Assembly (NCBI GenBank): GCA_029268325.1
Contig: JAJUGC010000096.1
Span: 1 to 7,400, forward strand
From: Gammaproteobacteria bacterium
GTDB lineage: Bacteria > Pseudomonadota > Gammaproteobacteria > Pseudomonadales > Oleiphilaceae
DNA length: 7,400 bases
Direction: 5' to 3'
The notes under the pieces are model-generated. The model was given only the letters and a program-made list of their open reading frames with translations, did no database searches and was not told the origin of the DNA. The position numbers and the translations under genes are program-made. Of the stretch, positions 1 to 5,171 are shown piece by piece (the stretch's first letter is position 1; every line of letters starts with the position of its first letter).

Positions 1-290
1 AGGGATGCCCGGTATTGGAACAGCCAGGAGCCATAGAGAATTTCATAGTGAGGGGACAGCAGTGTAAAGGAACTGTCCGCCTTACTGGCCCGGTCCTGTT
101 CCGGCAGGCCCATCAACCCAAAGCGATGGGAGAGTGAGCTGAAGTAGAAGTTCTTTTCCGATAGGGTCCAGGCGGAAAAGTTTCCTTCGTGGGGGGTGAA
201 CAGATACAACTCGACCTGATAACGCCCGGCCTCTTTCAAGGTGCGGGTAAATTGAAGGCGATAGTCTCCCTTACGCTTCATTGAAAACAT
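1..290 (-). CDS. Unrecognised protein, 5' part only (cut by window edge)
   Basis: An open frame on the - strand runs from an ATG at 288-290 to the window edge with no stop, giving 96 codons. An in-frame TAA lies upstream at 360-362, and GGGG sits six bases before the ATG as a plausible ribosome binding site, so this start is the best choice; a second ATG three codons later is an alternative. The protein begins MFSMKRKGDYRLQFTRTL and is rich in aromatic residues (YQVELYLFTPHEG, NFYFSSLSHRFG, SPHYEILYGSWLFQY). There is no signal peptide or membrane segment in the visible part. The alternation of polar and hydrophobic residues looks like a soluble beta-rich fold, but that is inference. I do not recognise the family. 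It is convergent with nothing visible and lies downstream of tRNA-Leu on the same strand, separated from it by about 350 bases. Confidence 0.7.
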   Translation of the reverse strand, partial: MFSMKRKGDYRLQFTRTLKEAGRYQVELYLFTPHEGNFSAWTLSEKNFYFSSLSHRFGLMGLPEQDRASKADSSFTLLSPHYEILYGSWLFQYRAS

Positions 291-642
291 GTAAATCCCC
301 AATAACAGCGTTATCCAGTCGGTCGAGGTTAGACTTTCAGGCTCTTTGAGCCATTCATCTTAGCATGAGACGGGTAAAGGCAGGTGAGGTTGCCTGCGGT
401 CGCCCACTAAAACTGGTCATCCCATCAACCCTTGAGTAGTTAGGTGCAAGGGTAACGAGCGAAGAAGTGTTGGGAAACCAACTGGATCAAGAATTACTAG
501 CAGGAACTGCTAACGGATAAATCGGAGTTTGAATAAGAAATAAGCAGAAGCTTTTAACGTCAGGAAACTATAATTCCTGTAAACTACAGGCTTGGCTTGA
601 TCTTTAGATGATGATTCCAATCAAGGATTGGAAGGGAAGGAA
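291..642. other. Gene-free stretch with several short perfect hairpins
   Basis: I see no credible protein gene here. The only small frame noted (365-439, + strand, 24 codons) has no ribosome binding site. Perfect inverted repeats occur at 428-434/447-453 (ACCCTTG/CAAGGGT), 469-473/478-482 (GTTGG/CCAAC around GAAA), 498-503/507-512 (TAGCAG/CTGCTA), 561-566/574-579 (CAGGAA/TTCCTG) and 576-581/585-590 (CCTGTA/TACAGG). The last two overlap and exclude each other. The promoter of the - strand gene ending at 1 should lie in this stretch; TAAGAT on the - strand at 357-362 is a possible -10 but has no good -35. Confidence 0.5.
615..633 (-). terminator. Hairpin just downstream of tRNA-Leu, weak terminator candidate
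   Basis: TTCCAATC (615-622) and GATTGGAA (626-633) form a perfect 8-bp stem with a 3-base loop, starting ten bases past the 3' CCA of the - strand tRNA. The position fits a transcript end or processing site. No run of T follows on either strand, so intrinsic termination is uncertain; the hairpin may instead stop 3' trimming exonucleases. Confidence 0.35.
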
Positions 643-729
643 TGGTGCCGAGGAGAGGACTTGAACCTCCACGGGGTTGCCCCCACTAACACCTGAAGCT
701 AGCGTGTCTACCAATTTCACCACCTCGGC
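643..729 (-). tRNA. tRNA-Leu (anticodon CAG)
   Basis: The - strand folds as a complete class II tRNA. The acceptor stem GCCGAGG (723-729) pairs with CCTCGGC (647-653), followed by discriminator A (646) and an encoded CCA (643-645). The anticodon stem CTAGC/GTTAG closes the loop TTCAGGT, placing anticodon CAG at 693-695. A long variable arm (GGGG, GCAA loop, CCCC) marks the Leu/Ser/Tyr class, and the T arm is GGAGG TTCAAGT CCTCT with one G-U pair. The D-loop segment AATTGGTAGACAC is typical of bacterial tRNA-Leu. It decodes CUG, which is used often in the neighbouring genes. It is divergent from rnr and has its own strong promoter. Encoding of CCA is normal for gammaproteobacteria. Confidence 0.97.
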
Positions 730-803
730 ACTGACCGACAAACTGATGTCACTAAAGACCTTTTGGAGGAGCCTTTGTGGCGTTGCCTCTGTCAGTGGCG
801 CGT

Positions 804-864
804 ACTTTACCGGGGAGGTGGGGGGTTGTCAACACTTTCTTTAAAGTTTGATAAAGATTTTTTT
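804..864 (-). promoter_or_regulatory. Sigma-70 promoter of tRNA-Leu with UP-like element
   Basis: On the - strand, TTGACA (827-832, perfect -35) is followed after exactly 17 bases by TAAAGT (804-809, -10). Upstream of the -35, 833-864 is A/T-rich (runs of A and T, including seven A near the far end), as in UP elements bound by the RNA polymerase alpha subunits. Just past the -10 the sequence is ACGCGCC, a G/C-rich discriminator typical of stable-RNA promoters under stringent (ppGpp/DksA) control. Transcription should start near 797, leaving a 5' leader of about 67 bases to be trimmed by RNase P. Confidence 0.85.
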
Positions 865-881
865 CGCCGGCGGTAATTTCG

Positions 882-910
882 TGTAGGGAGCTTAGGGATG
901 TGGCTATAAT
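882..910 (+). promoter_or_regulatory. Candidate rnr promoter
   Basis: A perfect TATAAT lies at 905-910, which would start transcription near 917 and give a 60-base leader for rnr. At 17-base spacing the -35 would be TGTAGG (882-887), a poor match. A TG dinucleotide at 901-902 is one base too far upstream to be a standard extended -10. A short inverted repeat GCGC-7-GCGC (913-927) overlaps the expected start. The promoter is back-to-back with that of tRNA-Leu. Confidence 0.5.
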
Positions 911-976
911 TAGCGCAAATTTCGCGCAGTGCTTGCTTACCGACCAAGCCGTTGTGCGCTCATTGTGGAAAGTTAA

Positions 977-3448
977 ATGGTAAAGAAGAAAGAAACCAAG
1001 AAAGATCCTTACTTTGCTCGCGAGGCTGAAAAGTACGAAAACCCCATCGTCAGCCGCGAATTCATCTTGGATCACCTGCAAAAAAGACAAGGGCCCGCTA
1101 CGCTGCCGGAGTTGGCGCAGGAGCTGGATCATACAGATGACCAATCCTACGAGGCGCTGCGCCGCCGCTTGATTGCCATGACCCGGGACGGTCAGCTGGT
1201 GTGTAACCGGCGGGGTGCCTATGGCGTCATCAGCAAAATGAACCTGGTGCGCGGACGAGTGGTGGGGCATCGGGATGGCTATGGCTTTTTAGTCGCGGAA
1301 GATGGCAAGGGCGATATTTATCTCCATGCCCGGCAGATGCGCACTGTGTTCGATGGCGATATCGCCGTGGTACGGATTGACGGCCTGGATGAAAAGGGAC
1401 GTCGCGAAGGTGTTGTCGTCGAAGTGCTGGAGCGTAACACCCATATGTTGGTGGGGCGCTTTTTTGAAGAAGAGGGCGTGGCGTTTGTGGTGCCCGACAA
1501 CCGCCGCCTGAACCAGGACATTCTGATTGCCCCCGACCGTAAGCAGGGGGCGCGCCATGGGCAGTACGTTGTGGTGGAAATCCTGCAGCAGCCGACTTTC
1601 CGTACCAAGGCCATCGGCCAGGTTACAGAAGTGCTGGGGGATCACCTGGCCCCTGGCATGGAAATCGATGTAGCCATCCGCTCCTACGGTATTCCTTTTG
1701 TGTGGCCGCCGGAGGTGGAGCAGGAAGTGGCGGGCCTGACCAACGAGGTCAAGGAGGCCGACAAGAAGGCCCGGGTGGATATCCGGCACCTGCCGCTGGT
1801 TACCATTGATGGAGAGGATGCCAAAGACTTCGACGACGCCGTTTACTGTGAGACCAAGAAAGGCGGCGGTTGGCGTCTTTATGTGGCTATTGCCGACGTG
1901 TCCCATTATGTAAGGCCTGGCAGCGCCTTGGATAACGAAGCCAAGCAACGGGGCAACTCGGTCTACTTCCCGGAGCATGTGATCCCCATGCTGCCGGAGA
2001 TCCTGTCCAACGGCCTGTGTTCCCTGAACCCGAATGTGGATCGCCTGTGCATGGTCTGCGAAATGACGGTCAGTGCCCAGGGGCGGGTCAGTGGCTATAA
2101 GTTCTATGAGGGCGTCATGCGCTCCCATGCCCGGCTCACCTATACCAAGGTGGCCACCATGTTGCAGGATGCCGGCTCCCGGGAGGGGCAGCGCCTGCGG
2201 GAAGAATACCGTCCCGTGGTGCCGGTCTTGGAAAACCTCCACGAGCTTTACCACGCCTTGCGTGAAGAGCGCGAGCGGCGGGGCGCCATTGACTTCGACA
2301 CGGTGGAGACCCGAATTATTTTTGGGGAGAACCGCAAGATCGATGAAATCGTGCCGGTGGTCCGGAATGACGCCCACCGTCTGATTGAAGAGTGTATGCT
2401 GTGCGCCAACGTCTGTGCGGCCCGGCTGCTGGAAAAATACAAGGTGATCGGGCTCTACCGGGTGCACGAGGGGCCGACTGCCGAAAAGTTGGAGAACCTG
2501 CGCTCTTTCCTGGGTGAGTTGGGGCTGAACCTGCGCGGTGGCGACAAGCCAACACCGGATGATTACCAGCAGCTGCTGCAGGAAGTCGAGGATCGGCCGG
2601 ATGCCAACCTGATTCAAACCATGATGCTCCGGTCCCTGAGCCAGGCCGTCTATACGCCGGATAATCAGGGGCACTTCGGTCTGAACTATAAGTCCTATAC
2701 CCACTTTACCTCGCCGATCCGACGCTACCCGGATTTGCTGGTGCATCGCGCTATCAAGAGCCTGATCCGGGGTGAGGGCGATGTGCCGAATGTGGTGCGG
2801 GTCGAGGGGGCCCAGCCGATTCCCAAGAAGGAGCGTTACCTGTACGACATGGCCCAAATGTTGGCCATGGGGGAGCACTGCTCCATGACCGAGCGGCGGG
2901 CCGATGAGGCCACCCGTGATGTGACCAGCTGGCTGAAGTGTGAGTATCTCCAGCAGCATTTGGGATCGGATTTTGACGGGGTGGTTTCCGCGGTGGTGCC
3001 TTTTGGGCTCTTCGTAGAGCTGAAAGACCTGTACGTGGAAGGACTTGTCCACGTCTCCTCGTTGAATAGCGACTATTACCACTACGATGCCGCCAAGCAG
3101 CGGCTGATTGGCGAGCGTACCAGTACCAGCTATCGGCTGGGGGATACGGTACGGGTGAAAGTGGTGCGGATTGATCTGGCGGACCGCAAGATTGATTTCG
3201 AGTTGATCGGGCAGCCCACCCGGCAACGCAAGTCCAAGTCGGGCGGTAAAGGAGAGAGTCTCGGCAAAGCAAAGCGCGATGGCGTGTTTGTGCCGGACTC
3301 CAAGACCAAGCCTTCTAAGCAGGAGAAGCAAGCAGCACGTCGCTCCACCAAGCAGGAGTTGCGGGCGGCCTTGCTGGAAGGTGGTAAGCCTAACAAGCAA
3401 GGGCAAAAGGCTCGGCGCAAAGGCGGTAAAAGGCGCGCGAAGAAGTAG
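977..3448 (+). CDS. rnr: Ribonuclease R (3'-5' exoribonuclease)
   Basis: RNase R degrades structured RNA processively from the 3' end and acts in mRNA decay, rRNA quality control and tmRNA-linked turnover in the cytoplasm. The 823 residues match the family length. In order they show an N-terminal winged-helix domain (about 24-86), two cold-shock domains (about 90-152 and 158-240), the RNB catalytic domain (about 267-600) and an S1 domain (about 664-745). The catalytic motif IDGEDAKDFDDAVY carries the metal-binding aspartates D278, D284, D286 and D287, equivalent to D272/278/280/281 of E. coli RNase R. YFPEHVIPMLP (330-340) and HFTSPIRRYPDLLVHR (576-591) are RNB hallmarks. A Lys/Arg-rich tail (about 750-823) follows, as in E. 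coli, where it helps bind structured RNA and ribosomes. The ATG at 977 is preceded by a modest GGAAAG at 967-972. rlmB follows 51 bases downstream, a common pairing. Confidence 0.97.
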   Translation: MVKKKETKKDPYFAREAEKYENPIVSREFILDHLQKRQGPATLPELAQELDHTDDQSYEALRRRLIAMTRDGQLVCNRRGAYGVISKMNLVRGRVVGHRDGYGFLVAEDGKGDIYLHARQMRTVFDGDIAVVRIDGLDEKGRREGVVVEVLERNTHMLVGRFFEEEGVAFVVPDNRRLNQDILIAPDRKQGARHGQYVVVEILQQPTFRTKAIGQVTEVLGDHLAPGMEIDVAIRSYGIPFVWPPEVEQEVAGLTNEVKEADKKARVDIRHLPLVTIDGEDAKDFDDAVYCETKKGGGWRLYVAIADVSHYVRPGSALDNEAKQRGNSVYFPEHVIPMLPEILSNGLCSLNPNVDRLCMVCEMTVSAQGRVSGYKFYEGVMRSHARLTYTKVATMLQDAGSREGQRLREEYRPVVPVLENLHELYHALREERERRGAIDFDTVETRIIFGENRKIDEIVPVVRNDAHRLIEECMLCANVCAARLLEKYKVIGLYRVHEGPTAEKLENLRSFLGELGLNLRGGDKPTPDDYQQLLQEVEDRPDANLIQTMMLRSLSQAVYTPDNQGHFGLNYKSYTHFTSPIRRYPDLLVHRAIKSLIRGEGDVPNVVRVEGAQPIPKKERYLYDMAQMLAMGEHCSMTERRADEATRDVTSWLKCEYLQQHLGSDFDGVVSAVVPFGLFVELKDLYVEGLVHVSSLNSDYYHYDAAKQRLIGERTSTSYRLGDTVRVKVVRIDLADRKIDFELIGQPTRQRKSKSGGKGESLGKAKRDGVFVPDSKTKPSKQEKQAARRSTKQELRAALLEGGKPNKQGQKARRKGGKRRAKK

Positions 3449-3455
3449 CGCGCCT
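3431..3455 (+). other. Hairpin spanning the rnr stop codon
   Basis: AGGCGCGC (3431-3438) and GCGCGCCT (3448-3455) form a perfect, G/C-rich 8-bp stem with a 9-base loop. The loop holds most of the TAG stop codon and the stem takes its last base. It is followed by a T-rich but interrupted stretch (CGTTCTATTTATGTT). It could be a weak attenuator between rnr and rlmB or an RNA-stabilising structure; translation to the stop codon would melt it. Confidence 0.5.
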
Positions 3456-3499
3456 CGTTCTATTTATGTTCGGTTTGAGTCCCGGCTGTTGAGATCCCC

Positions 3500-4255
3500 A
3501 TGCAGGAATTTGATTACATATTTGGCATTCATGCCGTATCTACTTTACTAAAGCGCCGCCCCAAGGATATTTCCCGCCTGCTGATTGCGCGCGGGCGGCG
3601 GGACCCGCGCATGCAAGAGCTGATGGCTCTGGCCCAGTCCAAGCACATTCGCTGGGAAGAGACGACCAAGGAAGAGCTTGACCGTCTGGTAGACGGGGTG
3701 CACCAAGGGGTGGTGGCCTGTTGCGAGCTGACACCGGAAAAAGGCGAGGGAGATCTGGTTGACTTGTTGGACGCCATCGAGGGGGCACCCTTTCTGTTGG
3801 TGTTGGACGGCGTGACCGATCCCCATAACCTAGGTGCCTGTTTGCGTACGGCGGATGCGGCCGGTGTGCATCTGGTGATTGTGCCCAAGGATAAGTCTGC
3901 GCCTCTGAACGCCACGGCCCGTAAAGTGGCTTGCGGTGCAGCGGATGCGGTGCCCGTGGTGCGAGTGACGAACCTGGCTCGTGTCTTGCGGGAGTTGCAG
4001 GAGCGGGGCATCTGGCTGGTAGGCACGACGGGGGATGTGGAGACCACAATTTACGATGTGGATCTGAAAGGGCCCCTGGCACTGGTGATGGGGGCGGAAG
4101 AGAAGGGGATGCGTCGCCTGACCCGGGAGCACTGTGACCTGCTGGCCCAGATTCCCATGCATGGGGAGGTGAGCAGTTTGAATGTGTCGGTGGCAACCGG
4201 CGTTTGCCTGTTTGAAGCGGTTCGCCAGCGCCGTGGGGCAGCTGCTTCCAGCTAG
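3500..4255 (+). CDS. rlmB: 23S rRNA (guanosine-2'-O)-methyltransferase RlmB
   Basis: RlmB is the SpoU/TrmH-family (SPOUT) enzyme that methylates the ribose of G2251 in the 23S rRNA P loop, using S-adenosylmethionine. The 251 residues match the family (about 245). An N-terminal L30e-like substrate-binding domain (about 1-76, opening FDYIFGIHAVSTLLKRRP) precedes the trefoil-knot catalytic domain. All three SpoU motifs are present: motif 1 DPHNLGACLRTADAAG (107-122, with N110 and R116), motif 2 LVMGAEEKGM (195-204) and motif 3 IPMHGEVSSLNVSVATG (218-234, with S226 and N228). The ATG at 3500 has only a weak upstream GAGA, but the conserved N-terminus begins here. It is probably co-transcribed with rnr. 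The specific RlmB assignment over other SpoU paralogues rests on the N-terminal domain and the rnr-rlmB order. Confidence 0.95.
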   Translation: MQEFDYIFGIHAVSTLLKRRPKDISRLLIARGRRDPRMQELMALAQSKHIRWEETTKEELDRLVDGVHQGVVACCELTPEKGEGDLVDLLDAIEGAPFLLVLDGVTDPHNLGACLRTADAAGVHLVIVPKDKSAPLNATARKVACGAADAVPVVRVTNLARVLRELQERGIWLVGTTGDVETTIYDVDLKGPLALVMGAEEKGMRRLTREHCDLLAQIPMHGEVSSLNVSVATGVCLFEAVRQRRGAAASS

Positions 4256-4256
4256 T

Positions 4257-4281
4257 GCTAGCCAGGGCACCTGGCGTTAGC
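4257..4281 (+). terminator. Hairpin after rlmB, terminator-like but without a T tract
   Basis: One base after the rlmB stop, GCTAGCCAGG (4257-4266) pairs with CCTGGC (4270-4275) and TAGC (4278-4281). This gives 6 plus 4 bp with a 2-base bulge and a 3-base loop. No T run follows, so it is not a standard intrinsic terminator; it may stabilise the 3' end of the rnr-rlmB message or assist Rho-dependent termination. An 8-base direct repeat AGCTAGTG (4250-4257 and 4287-4294) flanks it. Confidence 0.4.
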
Positions 4282-4330
4282 TGCGGAGCTAGTGTTTGCG
4301 CGGAAAGAGCAGGCCCGGGAGTGGTTTCGC

Positions 4331-4359
4331 TTGCGTGCCATGGGAAAGCTCACTAAAAT
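4331..4359 (+). promoter_or_regulatory. Candidate promoter of the rpsF-rpsR-rplI operon
   Basis: TTGCGT (4331-4336) and TAAAAT (4354-4359) are separated by exactly 17 bases. The -10 is five of six to consensus; the -35 keeps the TTG. The following bases, GCGCGG, form a G/C-rich discriminator, as expected for a ribosomal protein operon under growth-rate and stringent control. The predicted start is near 4366, giving a leader of about 74 bases. Confidence 0.6.
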
Positions 4360-4364
4360 GCGCG

Positions 4365-4383
4365 GTTCCGGAAAAACCGGAAC
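4365..4383 (+). other. Stem-loop at the predicted 5' end of the rpsF mRNA
   Basis: GTTCCGG (4365-4371) and CCGGAAC (4377-4383) form a perfect 7-bp stem around an AAAAA loop. The predicted transcription start is near 4366, so the mRNA would begin almost directly with this hairpin. 5'-terminal stem-loops are known to shield mRNAs from RppH and RNase E; that role here is inferred. Confidence 0.5.
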
Positions 4384-4385
4384 GA

Positions 4386-4434
4386 CTCCTTGCTTCTCCC
4401 GATGGGCGGGGGAGGCTGTCTAAACCGTAAGGAG
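4386..4434 (+). promoter_or_regulatory. Candidate S6:S18 autoregulatory leader covering the rpsF ribosome binding site
   Basis: An outer stem pairs CTCCTT (4386-4391) with AAGGAG (4429-4434), the rpsF Shine-Dalgarno sequence. Directly inside, GCTTCTCCCG (4392-4401) pairs with CGGGGGAGGC (4407-4416) in a 10-bp hairpin with two G-U pairs and loop ATGGG. The 12-base bulge on the 3' side (4417-4428) contains ACCGT, with CCG at 4425-4427. The S6:S18 complex-binding motif known from rpsF leaders is a CCG in a bulge flanked by a stem and a hairpin, imitating the S6:S18 site of 16S rRNA. Binding would be expected to lock the outer stem and block translation. The fold is visible in the sequence; the regulation is inferred. 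Confidence 0.75.
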
Positions 4435-4439
4435 AGACA

Positions 4440-4886
4440 ATGCGTCACTACGAGATCGTGATCATGGTCCACCCGGACCAAAGTGAACAAGTTGCCGGCA
4501 TGGTTGAGCGTTATACCAGCCAGGTAACCTCCAATGGCGGTACCGTACACCGTCTGGAAGACTGGGGCCGCCGTCATCTGGCTTACCCGATCAACAAGGT
4601 GCATAAAGCGCACTATGTGCTGATGAACATCGAGTGCTCCCAGGAAGTCCTGGATGAGCTGGCTCATAACTTCCGTTTCAACGATGCCATCATCCGTGAC
4701 CTGATTATCCGTCGCGACGAGGCTGTGACCGAACCGTCTCCGATGATGAAGGCCAGTGAAGGACGTGGTGACCGTGAAGGTCGCGGAGATCGCGAAGATC
4801 GTCGCTCTAACTCTGAAGACGACCGCGCAGGCGAAGCCGAGGCTGAAGCCGACAGCAACGACTCCGATGAGTCCGATCGCAGCTAA
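4440..4886 (+). CDS. rpsF: 30S ribosomal protein S6
   Basis: S6 binds 16S rRNA in the central domain as a heterodimer with S18. The first 100 or so residues are the conserved ferredoxin-like core: MRHYEIVIMVHPDQ at the start, DWGRRHLAYPI (41-51) and FRFNDAIIRDLI (78-89). The start at 4440 is fixed by AAGGAG at 4429-4434 with 5-base spacing. At 148 residues it is longer than E. coli S6 because of a C-terminal tail (about 106-148) rich in D, E, R and S, which includes a near-duplicate GRGDRE/GRGDRED and ends DESDRS. E. coli S6 ends in glutamate, to which RimK adds more glutamates; here the terminal residue is serine. It heads the ribosomal protein operon; rpsR follows after 40 bases and the enteric priB is absent. 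Confidence 0.97.
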   Translation: MRHYEIVIMVHPDQSEQVAGMVERYTSQVTSNGGTVHRLEDWGRRHLAYPINKVHKAHYVLMNIECSQEVLDELAHNFRFNDAIIRDLIIRRDEAVTEPSPMMKASEGRGDREGRGDREDRRSNSEDDRAGEAEAEADSNDSDESDRS

Positions 4887-4926
4887 GGCCCATTGTCAGG
4901 TTCAGATTAGAGAAGAGGATTAAGTC

Positions 4927-5157
4927 ATGGCACGTTTCTTTCGCCGTCGTAAGTTCTGCCGCTTCAGTGCAGAAGGTGTAAAAGAGATCGATTACAAAGA
5001 TATCGAGACTCTGAAAGGCTACATTACCGAAACTGGTAAAATCGTTCCAAGCCGTATCACAGGGACGAAGGCGCGTTATCAGCGTCAGCTGGCGACCGCA
5101 ATCAAGCGCGCGCGCTACATCGCGTTGCTGCCCTATTCGGATAGCCACAAGATCTAA
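4927..5157 (+). CDS. rpsR: 30S ribosomal protein S18
   Basis: S18 pairs with S6 on the 30S platform and is the proposed CCG-recognising partner in leader autoregulation. The 76 residues match the family (75 in E. coli). Signatures are the basic N-terminus MARFFRRRKFCRF, DYKDIETLKGYI (22-33), GKIVPSRITGTKARYQRQL (37-55) and the C-terminal AIKRARYIALLPY. GAGGA at 4915-4919, seven bases before the ATG, supports the start. The gene lies 40 bases after rpsF with no promoter or hairpin visible between, so it is co-transcribed. The stop codon is only 14 bases from the next start. Confidence 0.98.
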   Translation: MARFFRRRKFCRFSAEGVKEIDYKDIETLKGYITETGKIVPSRITGTKARYQRQLATAIKRARYIALLPYSDSHKI

Positions 5158-5171
5158 TTGCCTTTAGTTTT

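Noticed and set aside
365..439. 24-codon + strand frame starting at ATG 365
   Set aside because: It has no ribosome binding site, no recognisable product and no supporting context; a frame of this length is expected by chance.
569..574. Perfect TATAAT on the + strand in the gap before tRNA-Leu
   Set aside because: No -35 match exists at 16-18 bases (candidates such as AGAAGC), and it lies inside an inverted repeat with no + strand gene downstream before the antisense of the tRNA.
643..729. tRNA-Leu as an integration site for a mobile element
   Set aside because: tRNA 3' ends are common attachment sites, but I see no integrase gene and no direct copy of the tRNA 3' end in the window.
865..872. 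CGCCGGCG palindrome as an operator
   Set aside because: An 8-bp G/C palindrome occurs often by chance and it has no good position relative to either promoter.
752..1270. 172-codon - strand frame across the tRNA/rnr promoter region
   Set aside because: It covers both divergent promoters and the start of rnr, and its product resembles no family I know; a chance frame.
1289..3406. 705-codon open frame on the - strand opposite rnr
   Set aside because: It lies entirely antisense to a full-length RNase R with all catalytic motifs; the protein is low-complexity in H, Q, P and L and has no recognisable domain. Long antisense frames are expected from the G/C-biased codon use of the real gene.
3540..4270. 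Several - strand frames opposite rlmB
   Set aside because: All are antisense to a complete SpoU-family gene and have proline/histidine-rich shadow compositions.
4750..4830. Repeat-like codons in the S6 tail as a tandem repeat element
   Set aside because: The repetition (GRGDRE twice) is imperfect at the DNA level and is explained by low-complexity protein sequence typical of S6 tails.
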